This document shows positions 11,502 through 20,971 of a stretch of 64,000 bases of DNA, piece after piece. Source of the DNA: Sabellastarte sp. h YS-2021 (Eukaryota; Annelida; Polychaeta; Sabellida; Sabellidae). Both the position numbers and the translations under genes were made by a program. Each line of letters begins with the position of its first letter. The stretch's first letter is position 1. The notes under the pieces are model-generated. The model was not told where the DNA came from, made no database searches, and saw only the letters and a list, made by a program, of their open reading frames with translations. Location: positions 115,305,793-115,369,792 of the forward strand of contig OZ024929.1 in NCBI GenBank assembly GCA_964017235.1, read 5' to 3'.

Positions 11502-13502
11502 TCAAAAATTCACCACATGTTGAGCAGAAACCACTGGGCCTAACTTGAAATCTGATTGGTCGGTGGACTGCCAAGCTACATCCTTCAAATAAAAAGTGGT
11601 AAAAGTGTTGTGGCTCTTCCAAAAACATGAGCCTAGAACTTGTTCTAATGAGACCCCACCCTTAAAGGCCAAAGAGGCTGACATGGATCTTATGTCATGA
11701 GCCTTTACATGAACATTGTCGGACATAGAATCCGAAGATTGATAGGCTAAAGCAACAGTTTGTTTGATCCAAGATGAAATAGTGGATCTTTGAATATCTT
11801 TGTCAAAACCCTCCTTAAAGGAGATAAACAAAAGATTTTTGCCCTTCCTTAGAGTAGAAGTCCTATCTAAATAGTACCGAAGAGCTCTAATAGGACACAG
11901 AGTCATATCATCAGACAGATCGGAGCTCAAAAATGGCTTTAGAGCTGGAATGACTATAGGTCTGATCAAATCTGGACCCTCAGAAGCTAACTGGTTCTTA
12001 GCCAAGAAGGCAGGAGAAGGAGAGATAGTGACCTCCCTCCAGTGAGGCTTATGTCTGAGGGAAGAGAATGTCCAAGCGTGCACCTCCCCCCTCCTTTTGC
12101 CAGATGCCAAAGCCATCAAGAAAACAGTCTTGAAAGTCAAAACCTTAAGACTTGCATCCTTCAAAGGTTCAAAAGGAGCCTTAGTCAAAGCCATAAGAAC
12201 CAAGGATAGGTCCCAAGAGGGAATACCTCTATTGAGAATAGGTTTGTCCCTATAAAAGCTTGCAAGAAGTCTATTCAAGTGTATGCTCTTGCCCACTTCC
12301 AGACCAAAAGGTCCTAAATGGTCAGAAATTGCAGTTCTGTAGCCAGCAATTGTGGCAGGCTTCAAATTTTTGACAGAAAACAGATGGTTCAAAAATTCTG
12401 CTATGTCTGAGATAGAAGGCTCTGCGCTGACCACCTTATTCTGTTGGCACCAGAGTTCAAAAATGGACCACCTTGACTCATATAATCTTCTAGATGAGGG
12501 TCTTTGAGGTGCCTTAATTCGATCTGCCACCTGCTCAGAGAATGATTCAAGTGATTCTGAGTGGTGTCTAGGTGCCAAACATGCAGATTCAGAAACATGA
12601 GATTCTGATGGAACTTCTGACTGAAAGGTTGTTTTAGCAGATGAGGCCAATGAGGAAGTTGTAATGGGGGCTTGGTTGACAGATTGACTAGATCCCAAAA
12701 CCAATGCATTCTGGGCCACCCTGGTGCTACTACTATCATTCTGCACCTGTAGGTGTTCATTTTCTGTATGACCTTTGGTATGAGAGCTACAGGACAAAAG
12801 GCATAGCCGTCCAGACCCTCCCAGGAGATGTTCAATGCATCTATGTTCATAGCATTTGCATCTGGGACTGGTGAGACATAGATTGGTAGTTTGTGATTCA
12901 ATTTGGTGGCAAACATGTCCACCATTGGAGTGTGCCAAACTTTGCAAATAAGACTGAACATTTGAGGATGAAGAGACCATTCTGTCTGAATTATTTTGTC
13001 TTTCCTGGAGAGACTGTCGGCTATGACATTGAGGCAACCCTGAATGTGTCTGGCTCTTATGAGTATGTTTCGAGGATTGCAGTAGGCCATGATGCGCCAA
13101 ACCAGGAGACACATGTCCCACGAGTGTGTTCCCCCTTGTTTGTTCAGATAACTGACTACAGTGGCGTTGTCTGTTGCTATAAGAACCCTCTTGTCTAGAA
13201 TACTGTTTTGAAAGCTTCTTAAGGCCAGAAACACTGCCTTTAACTCTAGGACATTGATATGAAGCAATTTTTCCTGATCTGTCCAATTGCCACTGACTGT
13301 CAGATTTTCTAAATGAGCTCCCCAACCCTGGTTTGACGCATCTGTGAAAATAAGGGTATTGTGTTCCTGAGGATGTAAAGGACAACCCTTTTCTAGATTT
13401 TTGGGATTTTTCCACCACTGAAGATAACTTTTCAGAAGATTTGATACCGGAATCTTCAGGTCTAGAGACTGGGGATAATGCCAATGTGTCTTCAGGTACC
13501 AC
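11502..13502 (-). CDS. Tyrosine recombinase ORF of the DIRS element
   Basis: The open frame is 666 residues. The recombinase proper occupies about residues 310-660: an N-terminal core-binding part ('RRLYESRWSIFELWC'), then the catalytic residues of the tyrosine recombinase fold, Arg near residue 470 in 'SGKRRGEVHAW', His602 and Arg605 in 'HDIRSMSAS', Trp in 'CFWKSHN' and Tyr638 in 'TTFYL'. It would cut and rejoin element circles into the genome. The first 300 or so residues overlap the RNase H region of the RT ORF in another frame, are Ser/Gln-rich and may not be translated; the true start is uncertain. The frame is the same as that of the gag-like ORF. Confidence 0.9.
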   Translation of the reverse strand: MVPEDTLALSPVSRPEDSGIKSSEKLSSVVEKSQKSRKGLSFTSSGTQYPYFHRCVKPGLGSSFRKSDSQWQLDRSGKIASYQCPRVKGSVSGLKKLSKQYSRQEGSYSNRQRHCSQLSEQTRGNTLVGHVSPGLAHHGLLQSSKHTHKSQTHSGLPQCHSRQSLQERQNNSDRMVSSSSNVQSYLQSLAHSNGGHVCHQIESQTTNLCLTSPRCKCYEHRCIEHLLGGSGRLCLLSCSSHTKGHTENEHLQVQNDSSSTRVAQNALVLGSSQSVNQAPITTSSLASSAKTTFQSEVPSESHVSESACLAPRHHSESLESFSEQVADRIKAPQRPSSRRLYESRWSIFELWCQQNKVVSAEPSISDIAEFLNHLFSVKNLKPATIAGYRTAISDHLGPFGLEVGKSIHLNRLLASFYRDKPILNRGIPSWDLSLVLMALTKAPFEPLKDASLKVLTFKTVFLMALASGKRRGEVHAWTFSSLRHKPHWREVTISPSPAFLAKNQLASEGPDLIRPIVIPALKPFLSSDLSDDMTLCPIRALRYYLDRTSTLRKGKNLLFISFKEGFDKDIQRSTISSWIKQTVALAYQSSDSMSDNVHVKAHDIRSMSASLAFKGGVSLEQVLGSCFWKSHNTFTTFYLKDVAWQSTDQSDFKLGPVVSAQHVVNF

Positions 13503-14575
13503 TGAAACGGACGCATGTGGAGCCTGCCCATTGGTATTGTCTTTTCTAGGGATGCTAGTACACCTATCAGGGACATAAGCGACCTTGGGGTTGTTTGTGA
13601 TACGACCTCCATGTCCTGAACAGCTTTTTCTAGAATTTTCAACTTCTTTTCGGTTGGAAAGACTTTTCCCTGAATCAAATCGAAATTGTAACCCAGAAAG
13701 TCGATTTTTTGTGTAGGTTCAAGCTCTGACTTTTCGAAGTTTATCACAAAGCCGAGATCTTGCACCACCTGAATGAGTTCTTTTGTCTGTGAACGACATT
13801 GGTGGCTGGTATTTGCTCTTAACAACCAGTCGTCTAGATACTGGTGAACACGAATTCCGCGAGACTGAAGAACAAGTTTTACTTCTTGTACGATTCGCGT
13901 GAACTCTAGAGGTGCTGTTGCTAGCCCGAACGGCAGAGCTTTGAACTGGTACGTTCGCTTGTCTACATGGAAGCGAAGCAAATGCTGAGAGGCCGGGTGT
14001 ATGGGAACATGAAAGTACGCATCTTTGAGATCGATGGAAACCAGCCATTCCCCTTTTGTAAGCGAATTTCGGATGATCTCTGCAGTCTCCATCTTGAAGG
14101 TGGGAACCTGCAGAAAGCTGTTCAGTACACTTAAGTCTATTACTGGGCGCCATTTTTTCCCGGGTTTTGGTACAAGAAACAATCTGCTGCAAAAACCTAG
14201 AGTTGTGCATACCTTGAGAGGGTAAATAGCCCCTTTTTTGAGCATATCTTCTACACAATCTGTGAGAAAGCGATGCTTTTCCGGTGTGCTGTAACCACTG
14301 CGAATTGTGGGAAGCACTGACTTGGGCGGATTCGATTGAGGAAGAATTTGGTAACCGAATCTCAAGATCTGCACAACTCTTGGATGACAATGAAGGTGTT
14401 GCCATACCTGCCAATATCTTTGCAAACGGCCTCCATGTAATAGAAGTGGGTAGTCACTTGCGTCTATTGCCTCCTCGTCTTGAAGACGACTGGTAGGGCT
14501 TCTTATTGAATCTATCTGGTTGGCCACGAAAAAATTTTGAACCAGAGGAGTAAGAGGCAGAAGAACGCCTGTCAT
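12401..14575 (-). CDS. Reverse transcriptase / RNase H ORF of the DIRS element
   Basis: The open frame is 724 residues. RT landmarks are 'LVPKPGKKWRPVIDLS' (134-149), motif A with Asp182 in 'SIDLKDAYFHV', 'ALPFGLATAP' (213-222) and the catalytic YLDD at 246-249. RNase H residues are Asp412 ('FTDAS'), Glu444 ('VLELKA'), Asp469 ('ATDNA') and Asp520 ('IADSLSR'). A following block (about 527-640, 'VDMFATKLNHKLP', 'VVAPGWPRMHWF') lies where DIRS elements carry a methyltransferase-like domain; I infer that by position, not from a motif. It makes element cDNA from RNA. It overlaps the gag-like ORF by 122 nt and the recombinase ORF by 1.1 kb. Confidence 0.93.
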   Translation of the reverse strand: MTGVLLPLTPLVQNFFVANQIDSIRSPTSRLQDEEAIDASDYPLLLHGGRLQRYWQVWQHLHCHPRVVQILRFGYQILPQSNPPKSVLPTIRSGYSTPEKHRFLTDCVEDMLKKGAIYPLKVCTTLGFCSRLFLVPKPGKKWRPVIDLSVLNSFLQVPTFKMETAEIIRNSLTKGEWLVSIDLKDAYFHVPIHPASQHLLRFHVDKRTYQFKALPFGLATAPLEFTRIVQEVKLVLQSRGIRVHQYLDDWLLRANTSHQCRSQTKELIQVVQDLGFVINFEKSELEPTQKIDFLGYNFDLIQGKVFPTEKKLKILEKAVQDMEVVSQTTPRSLMSLIGVLASLEKTIPMGRLHMRPFQWYLKTHWHYPQSLDLKIPVSNLLKSYLQWWKNPKNLEKGCPLHPQEHNTLIFTDASNQGWGAHLENLTVSGNWTDQEKLLHINVLELKAVFLALRSFQNSILDKRVLIATDNATVVSYLNKQGGTHSWDMCLLVWRIMAYCNPRNILIRARHIQGCLNVIADSLSRKDKIIQTEWSLHPQMFSLICKVWHTPMVDMFATKLNHKLPIYVSPVPDANAMNIDALNISWEGLDGYAFCPVALIPKVIQKMNTYRCRMIVVAPGWPRMHWFWDLVNLSTKPPLQLPHWPHLLKQPFSQKFHQNLMFLNLHVWHLDTTQNHLNHSLSRWQIELRHLKDPHLEDYMSQGGPFLNSGANRIRWSAQSLLSQT

Positions 14576-15974
14576 CAGAGCGACTGTTCGACTGGAAAGT
14601 CTGGCGGTTATCAGTCTTCAACCTCTTAGGGGATCTGTCCTGTTTTTTCTGTATTTGATCCAATGTAGTGGGACAAAATAAGTCCCCAGATTTGAATCCT
14701 GTTCTTCGCAATTTGTTGAAATCGTGCTCCTGCAAGTGAGAAGCACAGACTTTCAAGATGGAATCTCTTCTGGCCAACTGTAGGTTACAGGCCAACGCAA
14801 TAGAGAGATCAGTGACAGACTCCAAAGCCTTATCAAGTGAAGTAAGGCAGGCTGACTGCATTTGTAGGTGAGATAACAGCTTATCAGAGTCCCTGGACAC
14901 ATCTGAACCACTCTGTTGAAGCAACTCCTCCATAGAAGATGAGGTTTTGCCAATAGCCCTCAAGAACCAATTGACATAAGCTAAAATCTGCACACATTCT
15001 CTAGATACGGTCTCCATACTTGTATGCTGCTTGATAGGTACATGAACAGAGGATGGAATCGCCTTTGGAAAGAGAGATCTGAAGGCATCTTGACACTTGG
15101 GTGCAGAGTTCGAGAATTCTACCGTGGATGACCTGTAGAACTTCATGGGAGGCCTGTTATATTGTAAAAAATTGTCAGTGTTAACAGGACTGCACTGTAA
15201 CCTCTCAGGCTCACCTTTCTTTGGGTTACCAGAAGCTTTGGCCTCATAAAAATCCCAACGCTCAACTATGGCTTCCAAAGGTGGCATGACCATGGGAAGA
15301 ACTTGTTTCCTCTTTGATTCCTTGCTCTTGGAACCAAAAATTTTGGTAGGTTGGTCAGAGGATTCTTCAGGAACTTCAACCTGCAGTAAAGTTCTGACAG
15401 CAGCCAGAGTTTCCCTGTACGTGGGATCTTCTTCAACCTCCTCATGAGGAGATGGAGATCTAAGCCTTTTGCGTGAGGAAATGCTCGTAGCTTCATGGAC
15501 CGAGCTGACATCAGAGAACGCATCTTCACCAGATTCCAAAGCTCTAGGGCGAGGCTGATGGGGTGTCGGCAAAGATGATGAGGAAGACGCATTCGTCTTC
15601 AAGGAAGTAATTTGTGATTGCATATCTTCTAATCTCTGTAGAATTTTTAGCAAGGAGTCCTCTGCTACAGGCTGAGATTTCTCAGCTGTAGGGGAACGAA
15701 TAGGGTCAGATTCCTGCCCTAACAGGGAGTCTTCAACTTCTTTGGACACAATAATATCTTTAGATTTCTTTTTGGACTTGGAACGAAGCTTCTTCTTCTG
15801 CTCAGAAGTGAACTGTAAACAGTTGAAGCAATCATCTTCTTTTGAAGTGACACAGACGTCCTGACCCTTGCCCTTGTCTCTGCAAGGATAACAGAAAAGG
15901 TGTGTGTCCCAATCGTACAGTGGGTGACCACAACCAGCAGCACGTTTCGTAGATTTTAACTGTGACTCCGCCAT
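14454..15974 (-). CDS. Gag-like ORF of the DIRS element
   Basis: The open frame is 506 residues, starting 38 nt inside the right terminal repeat; the first ATG gives 'MAESQLK'. The N-terminus has a Cys/His cluster (C15, H17, H25, C28, C31, C41, C49, C52) that could bind zinc. A Lys-rich stretch, a Ser/Glu-rich linker and a helical C-terminal half follow, and the tail is basic (Arg, Ser, Asn, Lys). The position and composition fit the ORF1/gag of DIRS elements, which is thought to package the RNA, but there is no strongly conserved domain to confirm it. Confidence 0.75.
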   Translation of the reverse strand: MAESQLKSTKRAAGCGHPLYDWDTHLFCYPCRDKGKGQDVCVTSKEDDCFNCLQFTSEQKKKLRSKSKKKSKDIIVSKEVEDSLLGQESDPIRSPTAEKSQPVAEDSLLKILQRLEDMQSQITSLKTNASSSSSLPTPHQPRPRALESGEDAFSDVSSVHEATSISSRKRLRSPSPHEEVEEDPTYRETLAAVRTLLQVEVPEESSDQPTKIFGSKSKESKRKQVLPMVMPPLEAIVERWDFYEAKASGNPKKGEPERLQCSPVNTDNFLQYNRPPMKFYRSSTVEFSNSAPKCQDAFRSLFPKAIPSSVHVPIKQHTSMETVSRECVQILAYVNWFLRAIGKTSSSMEELLQQSGSDVSRDSDKLLSHLQMQSACLTSLDKALESVTDLSIALACNLQLARRDSILKVCASHLQEHDFNKLRRTGFKSGDLFCPTTLDQIQKKQDRSPKRLKTDNRQTFQSNSRSDDRRSSASYSSGSKFFRGQPDRFNKKPYQSSSRRGGNRRK

Positions 15975-16011
15975 GATGACCTTCTAAAGAAGAACGCGCA
16001 GCCTCCACGAC

Positions 16012-16208
16012 GACCAAAAATTGAATGAGGATCTCTCGACAAAGTCCAACCGACAATGGGTTGTGCGCATGCGCACCTATCACTAACTACGGGGTTCACC
16101 TCTCGAACAAGAACAAATTTTAAATATTCTTGTTGGTCGCCGCGTTTTGCCTCCACAAAACCAAGTAAGCATTTGTGAGGATAAGGTAAGGCTATTTTAC
16201 GCAATAAA
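16012..16208. repeat. Right inverted terminal repeat of the DIRS element (probable promoter side)
   Basis: 16012-16189 is inverted relative to 10720-10897. The outer 19 bases (16190-16208) are complementary to the second half of the internal region. Transcription of the ORFs must start in or beyond this repeat. It contains the palindrome GTGCGCATGCGCAC at 16063-16076, which fits the NRF1 consensus YGCGCAYGCGCR. Confidence 0.9.
16063..16076. promoter_or_regulatory. NRF1-type palindrome in the DIRS terminal repeat
   Basis: GTGCGCATGCGCAC is a perfect 14-bp palindrome containing TGCGCATGCGCA, an exact fit to the NRF1 site. It lies about 90 bp upstream of the gag-like start codon. Binding is inferred. 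Confidence 0.5.
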
Positions 16209-18154
16209 AACATGGGTTTTTAATAAGTGAACCATTTTACTGAACATTCCAATTTATTATTTTTGTTTTCACAATGAGTGTTGCTTCACAAATTATAAGA
16301 CACAGCAACTCTAAGTTAGACTTGCACTCTGACAATCTCAAGATTAGAGATACCTACATATCTCCACCCAAAACAGAGAATATTATAGATCAGATCAACC
16401 CAAACACTGTCCAAGACAAGCATCATACTGTCCTATACTCTACAAAAATAAGTGAAACATCTCACACTCTAAAATTACAGTAGTGGACCTCCCAAAGTAT
16501 ATCAACTATAAATTCAATGATAAAATATGGTTAATCACACATGAAAATGTGGAAAACATTTGTGGGAGAGGCTAGTCGAGCATTCAGAAAGGAGCATGCC
16601 CTATTTTATTTTGTCCTTAAACATTCTGACAAGAAAATGCAACTGTATGTACATTTAAAGCACACTTGTGATGTCCATCTATTGTTAAAAGTGTGCATTA
16701 TTTTCAGGTAATGCACACTTTTTGTTATAGTTTACAGATACCTGAAACAGCCAAATTCTATTTTGACTGAACCATGAGAAAACCGCTATAAATTGAGAAA
16801 ATAGATTTGCAATAAATAAATGCATAATTAATAATTCTAATAACTATTTCAGGTGCCTCTTTTGTAGTTCCAGAAAAGTGTACATTACATAATAATTAAC
16901 CCTTTCATCAACAGGATGAAATACCAAGTGTGTTTTAATTCTAGTAAATCAGTTGCATTATCCAGCAGGAAAATGGCAAATTTAATGAATTTTACAGATT
17001 ATGGACAAATGTTTTCAATTTATTTCATATATCTATTGCTTTCAGTGCCCTTTTGGAATGTCAAGCTTAAGACTTTTGGTAGTTTTATAAATTTGAGGGT
17101 TATTCAGTATCGACATGAGTAGTACATGCCGATTAGCAGGCATTAAATATTTGGAGTCGTGATGTCCCAAATTACCCGATAAAAGTTAATATATAAATAA
17201 TTGCTAGTCAAACTTGAGTGTACTGAGATTTTGGTTAATTGATTTATTAAGAGTTTGTAAAACAATTACATAAAAGTATATTATTTCAGAGGTTGTGTCA
17301 AAAAGTTAATGAGCTTTAAGTTTGTTAAAGTATTCAAAAGTGTGCCTCACTGGGAAAATAATGCATAGCAGGTGTCTCCTGAGAGGGAAGATGCCTTAAT
17401 ATGGATGAGAGAAACTCGATGCTTTACCAGAAAGGGCTGAGTAACAGATACTTAGAGAAAGAAGTTGGCATTAGGCCCAGAAAGCTGCCGAGATGGAAAT
17501 GACTGGTGGGTTTTCTTTTTTAAAAAAAAAGAAAAAAAAAAAATGTTTTAATACATTGTTAACCATTGTAACCCCCCTATTTATGTCTGTAAATCTGTGT
17601 ACCCCATAACGTACATTAAGTCAGTCAGTAAACTGGGTGTGTGACCAGTATATGTGTAAAGGCAAAATGATGTAGTAACTAGAAATTTTCTGCTCGCTTT
17701 ATTGCAAGGTGGTATCCCCGAGGATAGCAAACCTGTAGAAGCAATAATAAAAGAGATTGAGGCACTTCAGGGTTTTACTAATGTTGTTTCACCTTGAAGG
17801 AGTCCATGGTAAGATCCTATGATCCTAAAAAGATCCACAGCTTATGATTTTATATTTGTTAGTTTTACAAATGAAACCTATAGAAGCCAAAATAAATGAG
17901 ACACCTTGAAGTTTGATTACCATTGTCTGATTTTCAAGTTTTTCAGTTTCAAGTGATTTACTAAATAGTGAAACAGTCAGTGTAGCTATTAGTCAGGTAC
18001 ACAATGACCTACAGGCTTACAAATTCATAGTATGCACATGTAAATATTTGCAGATTAGAGGCCTTAGTCACATATATATTTTGAGCCTTTGGGAGATAAT
18101 AATAAGTGCAGCCTAGGTTTCCTGTTAATTTTTTGAATATCCCAAACCTTTACC
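16209..18154. other. Intergenic AT-rich stretch, nothing recognised
   Basis: No supported gene. A self-complementary T-run/A-run lies at 17514-17543. The remainder has only short open frames without family resemblance. Confidence 0.4.
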
Positions 18155-19549
18155 GGCAAGAAAAAATAGCATCAGAGATGCCAGTACCCAACAGCCTGGG
18201 GAAATAGTTTTCAACACCATGAGATATAGAAGTAGTGAAATAGTACACAGATAGGGACACTTTCAGAGCAGTGTCAGTGTCCAAATAATATTTAAGTAGA
18301 GAAAACAACATCTAAGAGAAAGAAACTGCATGTAAAGATTAATGAAACATGAAAATTCAGTAAACTAAAAATCATGAAGCTTTAAAACTTAAAACTCCCA
18401 TTTTGATTTTCATTTGTATGGTTGAATTATGGTTTGGATGTTTTGAATATTACCCATACATACAGATGTAGCAATACATGCTTTTATGTGGAGTTGGGGC
18501 GAAACCTGTGGCTCACTTGATGCAATACCATCTGTTACAATGGGAGGTTGCAAAAGTAAAATGGTTAATGAATTCTAATATGACTTTAACAGTGCTTAAT
18601 CTGAAAAAGACACCCAAAGGTGCAACAACCAAGATTCAAGTAAAAAGATATGAGAGATATAAGAGAGATAAAATAGTACCAGATATCCTCGCAGAGACAT
18701 AAAATAGCATCAGATAGGCAGAACAAAGGTCACATCCAGGTCACACCATGATGTTGCACACATATAACACTTGACCAATGTCCCTACCAGATATCCACTT
18801 CCTACACCTTATTGTTTCCGAAATATAGCCCAGAAAAGGCATTATAGGTCAAGGTCACTACGCAAGGTCAAATCAAGGTCACACCATGACGTTTTACATC
18901 TACACACCCTAGCTAATGTCCCTACCCAGTATCAACTTCCTAAACCTTACGTTTTCCAAGATATACCCCGGAGAAGATTTTATAGGTCAAGGTCACTACG
19001 GCAAGGTCAGAAGTCAAATCAAGGTCACCCCATGACATTGCACACCTACACCACCTAACCAATGTTCCTACCACGTATCAACACTTCCAACATATTATGG
19101 TTGCCGAGATATAGCCCTGACAAGATTTTATAGGTCAAGGTCACTATAGAAAGGTCAAAGTTCAAATCAAGGTCACACCATGACGGTGCATACCTACACC
19201 CCCTAACCAATGTCCCAACCGGGTATCAACTTCCCACACCTAACGGTTTCCGAGATATAGCCCGGACAAGATTTTATAGGTCAAGTTCACTACAGCAAGG
19301 TCAAAGATCAAATCAAGGTCAGACCATGACGCTGCACACCTACATCCCCTAAGCAATGTCCCTACCAAGTATCAACTTCATACACCTTACGGTTCTGAGA
19401 TATAGCCCGGACAAGATTTTATAGGTCAAGGTCACTATGGCAAGCTCAAATCAAGGTCACATCATAACGTTGCACACCTACACCCCCTAACCAATGTCCC
19501 TACCAAGTATCAACTTCCTACACCTTACAGTTTCCAAGATATAGCCCAG
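18155..19549 (+). mobile_element. Helentron-like element B with a 147-bp satellite, 3' truncated
   Basis: The leader 'AAATAGCATCAGAGATGCC', 'CCCAACAGCCTGGGGAAAT' and the following 500 bp match element C (41831 onward). The satellite array runs from 18720 to 19548. It stops in mid-unit at 'GATATAGCCCAG', joined directly to 11 T residues (19550-19560), so the C-rich run and terminal hairpin are absent. Confidence 0.65.
18720..19548 (+). repeat. 147-bp satellite array B (about 6 units)
   Basis: Same unit as at 3930-4940 and 42330-45400, more diverged ('GAGATATAGCCCGGACAAGA' recurs about every 147 bp). AGGTCA half-sites are abundant, but several of the paired sites are broken by substitutions. 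Confidence 0.88.
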
Positions 19550-19560
19550 TTTTTTTTTTT

Positions 19561-20905
19561 GCTTAAGGAAAGTAAAGGCCCTGAATACTGTGGATTGTGG
19601 GACCAAATTCAAAGCTGTAGGTGATGACACTAAAATTATGCACATTTTTGATTCCAAATTCTGTCTTTTTCCACAGTTGGTTACTTGTTGATATGGTTTG
19701 ATGAAAATTTCTTTGATTTTTGGGATCAACACTGAATATCAGTTCCACCAATTGTCTTTTACCAAGTAAAATGGAAACAAAGAAACTCCAAAAATATTTG
19801 AAACAAATGAAAACATTTTGAGATTTTTTACGTTAGCACCTTCACCAGCTTAAAGGTCCAACTGAATAGTTACATTTTTAATCTAGGTCTGTCCCAACAT
19901 AAGCTCAGATTGTGAGGGGAAATAAAACCCAGTCATTGACTCGGGACTTCAGGCTCACTTTTCTGGACATTCACCTAAGCAAGAGAGCTCGCATGATCAG
20001 ATTCATTGATGGGGGGGAATCAGTGCTGATGCATAGCAAACAACCAGTCCATTGGTAGAACCATATGAAAAAGTTTCTTTCTTGCAAGGCAATTAATGTG
20101 ACTCAAAAAGGACAGTGGTGAAACTACAATAAAAGTGATATGACCACTCTATGTCAAAATGAATTTGTAAAGTTTTGTTCATCCCCCAAAATCCTGTTGA
20201 AATCAACTATGGTTATAATTTTTGCATTGGGTTCACTTGTATGCAGTTTTACATTATCCATTTTAAGTTTTTAACAGTGAAAGTATTCCGGGTATGCACT
20301 TTTATCACATTTTTATTCAGTGTTATCCATTTGTATAACTTCACTGGGTATCAGGTATCAAGTTACATAACCCAACACTAACATATGTACGTCTGATGCA
20401 TCCATGCTGATGTGTATATGTTCACACATTCATGGGCTTTCGATACAAAGCCAATTGCTCTAAAGGGGAAAAAATAACAACTGAGTTAAACAGTAAATTT
20501 ATAATAATATCACATTGGCATAAAAGAAAAACAGATTGATGGCTCGGTTAAAGCAACTTGCAAGTTGAATTAAGTATTTAAGTTAGAGGCATATCTTGCC
20601 ATGATAATGTTGGAACACAAAGATGGATTCTCTGACTGAATGAACAATTTGTGAATTTCCTTTCCTGAGAAAATGGGAGGTCATCTTTCTCACACCGATA
20701 TTTAATACTCGTATTGTTATCTGTACCACTGAACAATTTCATATTTATCTTTCTCACATGTGACTGAAACCCAGCAGAGCTTTCAGTAGTTCCATTTGTG
20801 TACTGTCAAATCCATGTCAGGTGGAGACAGATTAATCACCATATGGATATCTATGGATACACACATTTACTTTAAACAGCACTATGTCCACAGTTTGCGT
20901 AATGA
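19561..20905. other. TTI1: 3' flank of TTI1; probable 3' UTR near the right end
   Basis: On the minus strand this lies downstream of the TTI1 stop codon. Possible polyadenylation signals are ATTAAA (20701-20706) and AATAAA (20312-20317). Which is used cannot be told from sequence. Nothing else is recognised in 19561-20300. Confidence 0.4.
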
Positions 20906-20971
20906 TCACACCATTTTTAATACTTCTCTCACATTCGCTGTATACTCATTCTCTGAAAGATGTCTAGTTAT
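20906..20971 (-). CDS. TTI1: TTI1 exon 21 (last, with stop)
   Basis: Acceptor CTTGTTTTTCAG. It has 21 codons and TGA at 20906-20908. Its 'ENEYTANVREVLKMV' corresponds to the conserved C-terminal 'PYTTNVLQLLKELQ' of the family. The phase matches exon 20, from which it is separated by an 8.8-kb intron of satellites. Confidence 0.87.
   Translation of the reverse strand: MTRHLSENEYTANVREVLKMV

Larger units (their letters stand above)
10677..16208 (-). mobile_element. Structurally complete DIRS-like retrotransposon
   Basis: DIRS-type elements copy through RNA and integrate with a tyrosine recombinase rather than a DDE integrase. Here, reading the minus strand, are a gag-like ORF (15974-14454), an RT/RNase H ORF (14575-12401) and a tyrosine-recombinase ORF (13502-11502). 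Near-identical inverted terminal repeats lie at 10720-10897 and 16012-16189. The outer ends differ: 10677-10719 on the left and 16190-16208 on the right. An internal complementary region at 10943-11046 is the reverse complement of the left outer end joined to that of the right outer end, which is diagnostic of DIRS. All three ORFs are long and open with key residues present, so the copy may be recent and possibly autonomous. Confidence 0.93.

Noticed and set aside
12893..13198. Plus-strand open frame inside the DIRS element
   Set aside because: Antisense to the RT/RNase H coding region; explained as a shadow frame.
15719..16213. Short minus-strand frames across the DIRS right terminal repeat, including a 151-residue one in the decayed copy (61371-60916)
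   Set aside because: They run through the noncoding terminal repeat, which is identical at the opposite end, and do not match gag, RT or recombinase.
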